From Acanthosepion pharaonis (taxonomy: Eukaryota; Mollusca; Cephalopoda; Sepiida; Sepiidae), in NCBI GenBank assembly GCA_903632075.3, contig CAHIKZ030005404.1, positions 1,837,001-1,901,000 on the forward strand: a DNA stretch of 64,000 bases, given 5' to 3'. A program made the position numbers and the translations under genes. The notes under the pieces were generated by a model that made no database searches, was not told the DNA's origin, and worked only from the letters and a program-made list of their open reading frames with translations. Below, piece after piece: positions 32,967 through 42,589 of the stretch (position 1 is the first letter of the stretch; every line of letters starts with the position of its first letter).

Positions 32967-33790
32967 CACTTTTCACTAAGTGCATAAATATTACAGTCTG
33001 AGTCTAGGCAGAGCACACAGATACTCTGATTCTCAGCAGAAGTGGTATTATCTTGTCATTTTTACATGTATTATGCTCCCACACACACATACACTCATGG
33101 GATAAATGGGCCAGAAAATGTGATAAATATGGGTATCAAGTTACGCTTTGTCTAGTACAGGGCCATAATCATAAGACACCCAATGAGGATTGACCTCACT
33201 ACTCTATTAAATGATCAGCAAGATTAGCTTCCTAACAAGAGTTATTATGTTCTTTTGTTCCCTATTCTGAAGTGAGTTGGGGTAGTGGTAGTAAATGCCC
33301 ATGAACACAACCCCAAAAACAGAATAGTGCACAAAAATATTTTTCCTCACCCTCATATCCTCTGAACACCATCCCACTGACCCTGGCTCATTTCCCTCAC
33401 CCATATACCCCACCTAACATCATCAGCCAATCATTACAGTTCCTACCTGATCCTTGAAGCATTTTATCATTTTGTTTGAATTGTACCAATTAACAATTAG
33501 ATATGAGAATTTTATGGAACCATACCACCAGGCACAATATTTTAATTTTTATTCTCAGCTTCTGAAACTCTCCTGCCATCCCCACACCTGTCATCTTTAC
33601 AACTATATTTGTTAGAAGCTTGTTCCATTTAAACCGGAGGAAAAACATTATTTTACCATCATTTTCAGTTACATGGATGAATTTAATTAGAGAAATCCAT
33701 CAAACTCAGAGCAATATGGCTCAACCATTTTTTTTTTTTTTTTTTGGTATCTGTATTTTTGTATTCAAAGAAGAGCACTGCTTATAAACT
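32965..33790. other. Spacer, nothing assignable
   Basis: The stretch 33140-33200 ('tctagtacagggccataatc', 'aagacacccaatgagga') is another relic of the 48.6 kb repeat. 33290-33420 is C-rich with no recognisable product. A poly-T tract lies at 33728-33746. Confidence 0.4.
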
Positions 33791-34080
33791 GGTGCAGGCC
33801 TCTGAGAAGATTTAGATCAAGAATAATTGGCATGAAAGAGTTCTAAAGATTTGAATATATTTTCAGTAATTCTAGAAAGAAGTGCCTTGCTTATAACTTG
33901 GCCCATATCTCTTGGAAGGTTTATATCTAATATATAAAGATCTAAGTGTGTGTGCTCAAAATTCTGAAAATTAATTAAATATACAAAGTGGATTGTCTGT
34001 CTATATATGTATTTGTGCAGATATGAAAAAAAAATGTAACATCCACTATATGTTTTATCATTTATATCTATCAGCATATC
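33790..34080 (-). other. Unclassified open segment
   Basis: The minus-strand frame is open for 86 codons and ends with LPRDMGQVISKALLSRITEN and IFKSLELFHANYS. It looks like a retroelement remnant, but no motif is decisive. Confidence 0.25.
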
Positions 34081-34261
34081 TTGTCCATCTTAGCAGTCTT
34101 AATAGAAATAAGTAATTAGCATATTCATCTTTAAAAATCAAACTTTAAAAAATAACTACATTTTGTTATTCATTACCAATCTGATCTGTTTTATTCAGCT
34201 CATTACAACATTCAATGCCAGTCACAAAACTCTTCTTCTATGTGTCATGTCCCTTCATTTA

Positions 34262-34300
34262 TCCCATGTATGTATGTATGTATGTATGTATGTGTGTGAG
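34262..34300. repeat. (ATGT)n microsatellite inside the LINE 3' end
   Basis: Several 'atgt' units within the 3' end of the RTE copy; flanking LINE sequence continues on both sides. Confidence 0.85.
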
Positions 34301-34831
34301 CATAATACATGTAAAAAATGTCCTGCTTTTGTAGCTCTTAGTAAATTTTCTCTTTTTACTATATCTCCTAATCTGTTTTGACAACCATTTACACAAGTTT
34401 GTTAGGTAGGTTATGTGCTGCTTTCCTCTTTCTTTCTTGCTTTCAATATGTCCTGTGAGGGTCAAATTTTCCAAGCCCTCTTTCCTCATTATATACCCTA
34501 GAAATTTCAACTGCCTCTTTCTGATGTTAAGTATCCTTTTCATTTCCATTTTCTCTAAAACATTGTCATTGCTCACATGTCCAGTCCATGGTATTCTCAG
34601 AATATCTTCTGTAAAGCCACATTTCTGTCTATTCTTCATCTATGAGGTGATTATCCAGTATTCATTGCCATGTAGGAGGGCTGATATTACATGACAGTTC
34701 AGTACTCTTTCTTTTGCTTCTAATGAGATTTTCATATTTTTTAATACTTTGCTTAGCTTTTGGAAAGCATGTTCCACTGTCCCAATACACCTTTGGATTT
34801 CAGAGTTGTATTTTCCATCTTCTGTTAAAAC

Positions 34832-35238
34832 AGGCCTTATGGCCACATTACATTGAAACATTGGTTCCCATATGATCACTGAAGTTAAGCAACATCAAGC
34901 CTGGTTAGTACTTGGATGGGTGAGTGCTTGGAAATACCACATACTGTAAGCTTGAATGTGTTGGTGTATAATGGATAATGGGTCAGAATGAGAAATCAGA
35001 GAGTTGAGTTCCAATTCCAGTTGGGTTTGTTATATTCAGTTATGCACAAATACCCTTAGCAAAGGTATGAATTCACCTCTTCTCCCCTCCAGGTATGGGT
35101 TAATTAGTAAGACTTCTATCACCAAACCATTATTATCTTAAAAAGAAATAAATAAATAAAAATTCTCAGAATCTAAAAATATTTTTTGGCTTTAAATAAC
35201 CTACAAAGACTTGATAAGCCATATAAAATGAACCAATC
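34832..35238 (+). mobile_element. SINE with 5S rRNA-like and tRNA-like head, copy C (best preserved)
   Basis: 34832-34953 follows 5S rRNA along its length: 'ggccttatggccac', 'acattgaaacattggttccc', 'gatcactgaagttaagcaac', 'cctggttagtacttggatgg', 'taccacatactgtaagct'. A tRNA-like part (about 34962-35035) with 'tataatggataatgggtcag' and the B-box-like 'gagttccaattccagttggg' follows, then the body 'acccttagcaaaggtatgaa' and a tail 'ggctttaaataacctac' with 'gataagccat'. It lies in the RTE copy between 'ctgttaaaac' (34822 on) and 'ctgttataac' (35240 on), a target-site duplication. About 407 bp, full length. Confidence 0.85.
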
Positions 35239-35344
35239 TGTTATAACACTTCCTAGATATTTAAATTTTTTTACATGCTTGGTTTTGGCATGATGGGATA
35301 TACGGAATATATGCAGAGGGAGGAAACAAAACTAAAATTGGTTA

Positions 35345-35715
35345 TAATTATAAATTGAGAGAAATGCTGAAGATGCAGGGACATTTAACTTTACGTTTAA
35401 ATTTTAATTTCCTGGTTTTTGATATACGCAAATTTGTCAGTCTTATTCAGTTTCCGACTGCTTTAGCTTTTATTGGTGTTATTTTAAAAATTTAAATAGG
35501 AAGTTGATCTGTATAATCCTGGATATAATTTATTGTGGAAAACTCAGAAATTAGTGCACTTTCTATATATATTTGACTTAATAAATTTCTTTCCTTTTTA
35601 ATTAAAACTACATTCTTTAAATCAAAATTATGATCAGACTTATTATGATGAACGACTAATGTGATATATATGTAGGGACAGGTAATGCAATACAAATGAA
35701 CATTTGTTATATAAC
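35345..35715 (-). pseudogene. Penelope-like element C-terminus, copy 1 of a tandem pair
   Basis: The minus strand reads HHNKSDHNFDLKNVVLIKKE, then IESALISEFSTINYIQDY and a degenerate C-terminus with noncoding end 'agagaaatgctgaagatgc'. It belongs to the family of the 30.95 kb copy. Confidence 0.6.
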
Positions 35716-36030
35716 ACATTGGGAGAAATGCTGAAGATACAGGGATACTTAATTTGACGTAGATTTTTAAATTTCTGGACACTGATATGTCTAGATGTAC
35801 AACTTCACTGATCTCATTCAGTTTCCTACTGTTGTTGTTGTTTCAAAATATCCAACATTTTAACAGCAATTATTAAGGAAGGTAATCTGCTGCATGATCC
35901 TGGACATGATTTTATTGTGGAAAACTCGGAAATTAGTGCACTTTCTATACAATTTTGCCTTTTATAATTTACCTCCTCACTTAATTAAAACTGCACTTTT
36001 TAAGTCAAAATTATCATCAGATTTACTACA
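35716..36030 (-). pseudogene. Penelope-like element C-terminus, copy 2 of a tandem pair
   Basis: The second unit shares 'gagaaatgctgaagatac' (35722), 'gaaaactcggaaattagtgc' and 'aactgcactttttaagtcaa' with the first and with 41.1-42.4 kb. The family's ESALISEF and PGS blocks are still readable with breaks. Confidence 0.6.
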
Positions 36031-36139
36031 ATAATTTTTTTTTTGATGGGGGGAGTGAATCTTAATGGGTTATAAGTAAAAACCTATAATATCAGATTTC
36101 TTTTTTAATGATGGATTTTTTTTAAAAACTTGTGATATC

Positions 36140-36355
36140 AAATGCATGAGGCATGTCATGAATATCAGCAGGGAAAGTGGGATCAGTGAGACAAATTCTG
36201 TGTTAGCCTGTTGCATTCACTTTCTCACAGATGCCTTTTGAAAATGTATGAATCCATCTCTTTTTTATTGAGCTATGGATTAAATTGCAGGTTAGACAGG
36301 GCTCTTTAGCTTTGGATGGCAGCTGGTCTAGGAGAATGTCAACTCTGAATTACAC
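36140..36355 (+). mobile_element. tRNA-derived SINE fragment
   Basis: The text 'gttgcattcactttctcac', 'aatgtatgaatccatct', 'ggatggcagctggtctagga' and 'actctgaatt' matches the SINE body at 26.7 kb. The tRNA head is decayed. Confidence 0.5.
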
Positions 36356-36359
36356 AAAA

Positions 36360-36790
36360 ATATCTTGGAATACTAAATTTAATCAATAAAATTACCATTG
36401 GCTTCAACCATAGTCTCAAGACAACTTCAGAATCTCCTGCATCTCTTCTGGACAGTTTGCTTCTTTAAGTTGGTGAATGCTACCATAATCCTTGCCTTCA
36501 GTTCATCTTTAGTCTTACAAGGACTTTTATTGGCCTCTTGCTCAACCGCACACCACACATAATAATCAAGGGGGTTACAGCCTGGAAAGTTAAGTGGCCA
36601 GATGTAAGGGGTGATGTAGTTGCAAAAATTGTCTGATAGCCATGATTGGGTTCTCCTGTTTGTGAGGCATGGTGCAGAGTCATGTTGCCAGACATAGGAT
36701 CTTCTTACAGCCCCCCTCTTGACCTAGGGCATCAAGGCACTTGATGTGTTGAGTCTGAGGCCCTCACCAACAAATTGCCCAACTGACCCT
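36360..36790 (-). pseudogene. Mariner-type transposase C-terminal half
   Basis: The minus strand carries GEGLRLNTSS, SYVWQHDSAPCLTNRRTQSW and LSDNF, then in another frame HITPYIWPLNFPGCNPLDYY, VWCAVEQEANKSPCKTKDEL and KARIMVAFTNLKKQTVQKR. The Q-H-D-S-A-P and N-P-L-D-Y-Y-V-W blocks hold the second and third catalytic Asp of mariner-type DDD transposases. The N-terminal half and both termini are missing, and one frameshift separates the blocks. Confidence 0.8.
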
Positions 36791-36867
36791 ACTGTACTGT
36801 GCAGTTGACAAAATCAACAACAAACAATGCACAATTGTAAAATTAAAAATTAAAATGGCAACAATTT

Positions 36868-38171
36868 ACCTATGGCACCTTGTATCTGATAAATGTTTTC
36901 TGCTTGCTTCTACACATGCATGTACCCAGTAGATCACTGACTGGCAGATCCTTTCAAATACCCCCACACATTGTCGAATGGTTTTGCAGGCCTCCATGAC
37001 ACATTCATGCAGTGTCTCTGCATTATTAACATCTGCTGTATAAAACAATTGTTTTAAGTGTTCCTATAGATAAAAATCCAAAGGATTTAGGTTAGGGGAA
37101 TGTGCAGGTCATGGAACCAGTCCTCCCCTACCTATCCATCTTTCATGGTAGATGTCAGTCAGTGCATTGCAACCAATGTGACTAAAATATGCTGGAGCCC
37201 CATCATGCATTAACAACATGCATTTTCGTATCAGCAGGGGTACATCCTGAAGTGTGTTTGAAATAAAGTCCCTGTAGACAGCTCCTGTAAGATGTGCTGG
37301 AAGAACATATGGACCTACCAGATAGTCACCTACAATTCCAATCCACACATCAATTGTAAACTGATGCTGGTGTCTAGCTTGAATTGTACCATACAGATTC
37401 TGATCTGCCCACAAATGTTGGTTTTGTAAATTTGTTATTCAATCTCTTCCAAATGTTGCCTCATCTGTAAATAAGACTGATCAGACAAAAAAAACAGATT
37501 GGCAGTTTGTGCAATAGACCATTGGCAAAAGTTCTCTCGTAGTGAGTGATCAGAGGATGAAAGACCCTGCACACATTGCAAATGACACAGATACAGGAGT
37601 TGCTCTTGAAGTACCCTCCATGTGGCAGTAGATGTACAACATGCTAGGGCCAATTGATGTGTGCTCATACCTGGATTGTCTTGGACAGCCTGTAGAATGT
37701 GTTCTTCACAGGCATATGAGCGTATCTCAGTCTTCCTTGATCCATAGTGGTGCCACAGATTCTGTTTCAGCAATGCAAAAGGTTGGATGGCTCAGCTGCC
37801 TTTGGTCTGGAAACGCAATCTGATAAACCATGCTGCTTCACATCCATTACTATTCGTTTGGCCATATGTAAAAATCCTATCTGCCTGCTCATGATATAAA
37901 TATCCTGCCATTGTAAAACAGAACACTTCTCAGTTAACTCACTACTACACACATTAAACACTGAAGACAGACTAGCCACAAATTTACACAAATGACAAAT
38001 GTAACCTGGTCTATATGGCAACGTAGCGCTATCTACCGCAAACTTTCTTTAAACTTAATAACTCAAAAACAAATGATTTGTGAACATATGTTTATATGGA
38101 CTTTTGTCCTTGTTTAGGTGGGAGGAATCCACCCATAAAGTTTGTAAAAGTATCTTTGATACACCCTGTAT
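36868..38171 (-). pseudogene. IS630/Tc1-type transposase, near full length but broken
   Basis: The minus strand from about 38021 gives a weak N-terminus, then ILQAVQDNPGMSTHQLALAC, LQEQLLYLCHLQCVQGLSSS (helix-turn-helix region), NFCQWSIAQT, ADQNLYGTIQARHQHQFTID, VWIGIVGDYLVGPYVLPAHL, MLLMHDGAPAYFSHIG, RWIGRGGLVP and, after stops, NPLDFYL. The HDGAP and NPLDF blocks carry the second and third acidic positions. The right terminus 'gatacaccctgta' (about 38158-38170) and the left 'agatacaaggtgccata' (36872-36888 in rc) are degenerate inverted ends. Several stops make it inactive. Confidence 0.75.
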
Positions 38172-38879
38172 ATAAATTTTCCAAAAAGTTAACGTTATAA
38201 AGAAAACAGAAGTTAAAGTCTGTTTAGTGTTTTCATGCGATTCCAAAGCTGCTTGGTTAATATCAGATTATTACAGAACTTGCTTGCTTGCTGTGTCAAA
38301 TAAGTGTCCTTTATTTGATAGGACAAAAAACCTCCAGCTACAACATGAAAGAATGTAATTACCATGAAAGTAAAGCAACACCTGTTGTCACATAAATAAT
38401 AAAAGCATTAAAAAAAAAAAAGATGTGAAAAAAAAACAAAAAAACAAAAAGGTGCAAAATATTCACTCAGGACAAAAAAAAAAAAAATTTCAGCTCGACA
38501 TTTCAGGAAAGAACCAAAAATATTGAACAAATTTTAAAACGAAAAGATGAAAGGTAGTATAATATTTGTAGCATTGGAGTCATATGTAAAGAAAGATCTC
38601 CCTGTTATATAACAACTTTCTCTACAAAATATAATCACAATTCACAGAGAAAATAATCCTCATCAGCTTCTGTACAAAATAAAGCTAACAACCTATTATA
38701 ATTGTGTCTGTCTCCACCTTTATCAGTTTGCACGACCGTTACGCCCTGCCAATAACTCATAAATAATAGACTATTCCATTCTGATCATGTGGAAAGAGAG
38801 GAAAAGACACTACTTGGTTTCAGTGACAAAATAAAAGAAAGAATGAAAGTGTTTAATGTCAGTTTCAGTGAAATAAAAA

Positions 38880-39490
38880 TTTATCACTATTTACATTATT
38901 CAGACTATTGTCCTCATCTTTGTTGTCGTGTCTATCACAACGTTTCGTCAGTTGTATGCTCCGGTTAGAATGTTGAACTGAATCCTTTATTTCACTCACT
39001 GGGGTAGACTGTTCTAGTTCCACGTGTCATGTCTAATTGCTTACAAATTTTTGATGTTCTTTTTCTATGATTTCAACCTGATCTCACAGAGGGCAGTGAT
39101 TTCCCTTTTCTCTCCATATGTGGTCAGCCATGCCTGATTTTTCCACTTCCCCTCGTGTTACAGCTTTTTGGTGTTCTTGAAGCCTCACCTTAAGGGGATA
39201 GCCTGTCTCTTATATTTCTTTCCGCAGCTGCATGGGATGGCATACACACAATCTTTAGTCATGTTCTCCTCTATGGGGGGGGGTACTTGGGAGAGATATC
39301 TGCGAAGTATCATCCAGCTTTTGAAGGTTGTCGATGTTATATAGACTGCAGATCCTTTGTATTTCCTCTGATAACCCCTTCGCATAAGGCAGGTAGTCTG
39401 TTTTCTTAGTGTTGTTGTCCTCCTCTTGTACCCACCCTATCCCAGTTTATTGAGGCAGCTGCCATGTACTTATCAATTTCAAATCTTTTC
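38880..39490 (-). pseudogene. Penelope-like element (second type), GIY-YIG region and 3' end
   Basis: The minus strand reads LSEEIQRICSLYNIDNLQKL in one frame, then EENMTKDCVYAIPCSCGKKY, then, after a shift, RLQEHQKAVTRGEVEKSGMA, DHIWREKGNHCPL. V-Y-x-I-P-C-S-C-G-K-x-Y is the start of the GIY-YIG domain and the REKGN/DHxW block its end. The IGETGR segment after KKY is damaged (KRQAIP). Downstream, 38885-39040 holds the noncoding 3' end with 'actgacgaaacgttgtgat' and 'caaagatgaggacaatag'. Confidence 0.75.
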
Positions 39491-39499
39491 ATCTGTACC

Positions 39500-39820
39500 C
39501 ACTTCTTAAAATAACAGTCAGCATTCATATTTACAATTGCTATTGTAATAATTTGTTAAAGTTGTTAAGCTCAGATATTTAACGATGCAATCAGGGAATT
39601 TCTCTGGATATTTTATTGTTATAGACCTCACCATGAGCTTACTCAATCATTAACTTACTAATTAAGACTCATCAGAATATTAAAATAGGAAAACTGTGAA
39701 ATTTTCATGGTTTAAAACTAGTAAAAGTAAATAGTGATACTTTTATAATGTTTAATAGTGAACACTCTTTAAAGATAAATTTTTTATTTTTTATGTTTGG
39801 CCATTCATATTTATTATGGT
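39500..39820. other. AT-rich spacer, nothing recognised
   Basis: No coding or repeat feature found. Confidence 0.4.
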
Positions 39821-39824
39821 ACCT

Positions 39825-40252
39825 TGTTACAGACGCCTGCTCAAGCGCATTTCTGTTTGTTCAACACCCACAGAGCCCACCTGTAGATTATACTGCAACT
39901 ATGCTGAGCAGACATTACAGTTACAGTTTTGGGGAGAAAGCACATTATTTGGCGTAATCAACAGTCCGAACAAACGCTCAGTCACGATGATTTGTGACTT
40001 TGTGCTAGCACAACTATTTACAACTCCCAAAATAATTCCATCTACCCAATTTCACTTACAAAGCTTGGGTCAATTTGCATGTATGATTTTCAGGCATTTT
40101 CCAAAGATGTCACATACGGTGATTACCCCTAAGCCCAGTTGATAACATCAAGAAATTACCTCCTTGACAAAATGACTACACTGACATTCGAACCTGGGTC
40201 TCATGATTGGAAAACAAACAAACATTCTAACCACTCGGCCACTTGCACATAT
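39825..40252 (-). mobile_element. SINE with Leu/Ser-type tRNA head, full-length candidate
   Basis: From 40252 leftward the minus strand begins 'gcaagtggccgagtggttag' (A-box region of a Leu/Ser-type tRNA) and has the B box 'ggttcgaatg' after 'atgagaccca'. A roughly 330 bp body, richer in GC than its surroundings ('cgtgactgagcgtttgttcg', 'gactgttgattacgcc'), follows. The well-preserved promoter boxes suggest a younger or functionally distinct family. Only one copy is present. Confidence 0.6.
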
Positions 40253-40499
40253 AAATAATTCCTTATAAAAATACCAAAAATAACTATGTTCTCTAGCATA
40301 CTGTACAGAAAAGGATGATACCAGTCATACAAATACTGTTTATTTAGTTGCAGAATAGACAATGATATAATCTATATTAACAATATGGAAAAAAAAAAGA
40401 AAAAGAGATCAAGGTGAAGGAGTAGTTCTATATTTATCTATTCATGAAGGAATTAACAAAATTAGAAAAAAATAATATATAGAAAGAAATAATGAATCA

Positions 40500-40870
40500 T
40501 GCTTAAATGTTACATATCACATGGTTCACACACCTCTCCAGTTTTTTGAATAGGTGTAGAGGTTTATCCTTTGTTTCCTGTTTAGGATTGGGTTTCTGGC
40601 TTCTTCTAAAGTCTACTTAGGCTCTATGCTTCTAATGTCTCCACTAAACACTGAAATTTTTTTTACTAACTTTTTTTTCCTTCTCAATAAAAGTAGGTTC
40701 ATCTATCATTCGGTTCACACACCTCTCCAGTTTCTTGAACAGGAGTAGAGGTTTATCCCTTGTTTCTTGTTTAGGATTGGGTTTTCAGTCCTTCTAAAGT
40801 CTTCTCATTCTCTTTAATTCCTATAATCCCTTATTATCACCTTGCTTGGGGTGAACTGATTAAAAAAAAT
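40500..40870 (+). repeat. LINE 3'-end repeat, two tandem units with terminus
   Basis: Units at about 40520-40630 and 40710-40800 share 'ggttcacacacctctccagt', 'gtagaggtttatcc', 'tgtttaggattgggtt' and 'ttctaaagtct'. The terminal 'accttgcttggggtgaac' and 'tgattaaaaaaa' follow. It shows best how the units relate to the CR1 3' end. Confidence 0.6.
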
Positions 40871-41039
40871 GTCTAAACCCACTGTATCTTAAAAGTGCAT
40901 TAAAGTGAAAATTCACCTGCCTCACAGAGGAGAGGAAAATTACAGTTGTAGAGACTTTCAGTGGGTCATTGAATGACAAAAGAAAAATCTTTTTTTTATA
41001 CATTTTGTCCCTTGAAAGAACTCATAAAATCATATACAT

Positions 41040-41335
41040 CTAGTGATAGGGAATGAAAAACACAAAAATAGGATATAATTATACAGAGAGACAAATGTTT
41101 AAGATGTAAGGACACTTTAACTTAAAATTTCTAGCATCCAATATCTCTAGATCGGAACCTAGTCAAGATCATTCAGCTTCTTACTGCTTTTGTTTTTATC
41201 GATATTATCTTTAAATATACCACACTGTAATAGTTTTGTTAAGAAAGGTGATATGCTGTATGATCCTGGATGAAAGTTTATTATGGAAGACTCAGAAGTT
41301 AGCACACTTTCAATACATTTCCATTTTTTTTTTTT
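41040..41335 (-). pseudogene. Penelope-like element C-terminus
   Basis: The minus strand has ESVLTSESSIINFHPGSYSI, SPFLTKLLQCGIF near 41210-41290, the same PGSYxxSPFL tail as the 30.95 kb copy, followed by the noncoding end with 'tagagatattggatgctag'. Confidence 0.6.
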
Positions 41336-41599
41336 TTTAAATCAAGCAAGGCAGTAATACCACCAAAATACAAGGGGTTACAGAGTGTGGAAGAATTAGG
41401 AACAGAAACAATAATGATGATCAGAAAGAATAATCAGATGGTCAGTAGATAGCAATTGACATTGCATTTAAATTTAAGATTAAAGTTGGCTGGAAAGCAT
41501 GGAACTGAAAGGGAGAATTGCAAGAGAAAAAAAACTGCTGGCATAGAATTTACGGCTACATCTAGCCAGCTCAACTGTACATTGATGAGATCTCAACAC

Positions 41600-42075
41600 C
41601 AGTCTTGTCTGTCTTTTTATGTGACATGTCCTTTCAGGATGTAGGTGATCATGGCTCTCCACATCCCTCTATCCCTTGCAACATTCAACAAGTTCCTTCC
41701 CTCAGCTTCCGCCCCCAGATCACGCTGTCATCCACTTGCTTAAGCCCACCAGGTATGTCATACGGTGTTTTCTCTTGTCTCTCTTTCCCTCTATTTGACC
41801 TGTGAGTATCAGATTCTCCAGGCCCTCCTTCCTCATTATGTGGTCCAGAAAATTCAGCTGCCTCTTCCTGATGTTAGTATAAGCCTCCTCCTTGTTTGCA
41901 AACACTCTAAAACTTCATCGTTGCTCACATGCTCAGTCCATGATATCCTTAGCATCCTTCTGTAGAACCACATCTGTGACCTTGAGTCTCTTCTTCATCT
42001 TTGAGGAAATTGTCCAACATTCACTGATGTAAAGCAGGACAGATCTCACGAAACAGCTCAGTATTCTTTTCTTTA
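41600..42075 (-). pseudogene. RTE-like LINE tail (family 1) inside the CR1 copy
   Basis: The minus strand reads TNIRKRQLNFLDHIMRKEGL, ENLILTGQIEGKRDKRKHRM, TYLVGLSKWM, and ends with the 'catgtcctttcaggatgtag' terminus at about 41625-41645. It lies between two halves of the CR1 copy. Confidence 0.75.
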
Positions 42076-42304
42076 TTACACCGAGTTTAAATTAAAAAGC
42101 TCTAGGTATTATAGCGAAGGGCTCATTCAAACAATTACCATGAAAGTATTTATAGAAAAAACATAGAGAAACAACATTACAGTGGTGGGAAAGTGACTTG
42201 AGCTGAGCTGCCAGATCAGGATCAATAATATTGCAGATTCTTCTTTGGATCTTATCAAGGAGCTCAAGGTAAATAGCAGAGGCACTAGAACATGTGTGGC
42301 AGCA

Positions 42305-42530
42305 ATACACTAAGCATTTCTCTTTTAATTATAGCTGCACTTTTTAAGTTGAAATTATGTTCAGACGTGTTACTATCAATGAGTAATACAGTGTGTTGTT
42401 TTGTAAAAGGACAAAATTCATATGGGTTTTTTTTTCATTTAGTCATTCAATTACTCATCATACGATATTCTCCCATAGTGCCTTGAGATCAAATCAACTG
42501 ATTCATACCTATTACCAAATTATTTAGCCT
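42305..42530 (-). pseudogene. Penelope-like GIY-YIG fragment inside the CR1 copy
   Basis: The minus strand reads DSNTSEHNFNLKSAAIIKRE (about 42395-42325), equivalent to HHNKSDHNFDLKNVVLIKKE in the 35.4 kb copy. The part beyond is not recognisable. Confidence 0.5.
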
Positions 42531-42589
42531 AGATCAGAGCTTTATAAACTTGCAGCATGGACAACACATTTTTTCAGAAATAAAATACT

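Larger units (their letters stand above)
34220..35300 (-). pseudogene. RTE-like LINE (family 1), split by a SINE
   Basis: The minus strand below 34832 carries VLTEDGKYNSEIQRCIGTVE, HAFQKLSKVLKNMKISLEAK, RILNIRKRQLKFLGYIMRK and GLENLTLTGHIESK, with breaks. The upstream part ('ctagatatttaaatttttt', the YLGSVL region) resumes at about 35250 beyond the inserted SINE. The 3' end is disturbed by an (ATGT)n tract at 34262-34295. Sense-strand copies of the same blocks occur at 61.9 kb. Confidence 0.8.
41345..42585 (-). pseudogene. CR1/Jockey-like LINE copy split by two other elements
   Basis: Three pieces follow the element's own order on the minus strand: 42585-42535 (end of FFSP..MLQVYK, 'tgttgtccatgctgcaag'), 42310-42080 (YCCHTCSSASAIYLELLDKI, QRRICNIIDPDLAAQLKSLS, FYKYFHGNCLNEPFAIIPR) and 41590-41345 (LRSHQCTVELARCSRKFYAS and the 3' end). 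The gaps are filled by a Penelope-like fragment (about 42305-42530) and an RTE-like fragment (about 41600-42075), which must therefore be younger insertions or rearrangements. Confidence 0.75.

Noticed and set aside
34832..34953. Functional 5S rRNA gene
   Set aside because: Several substitutions in the internal control region, direct continuation into a tRNA-like segment and body, and a target duplication show it is part of a SINE.
40170..40252. tRNA-Leu/Ser gene on the minus strand
   Set aside because: A and B boxes are present but the acceptor stem and 3' end do not pair, and a SINE body follows without a break.
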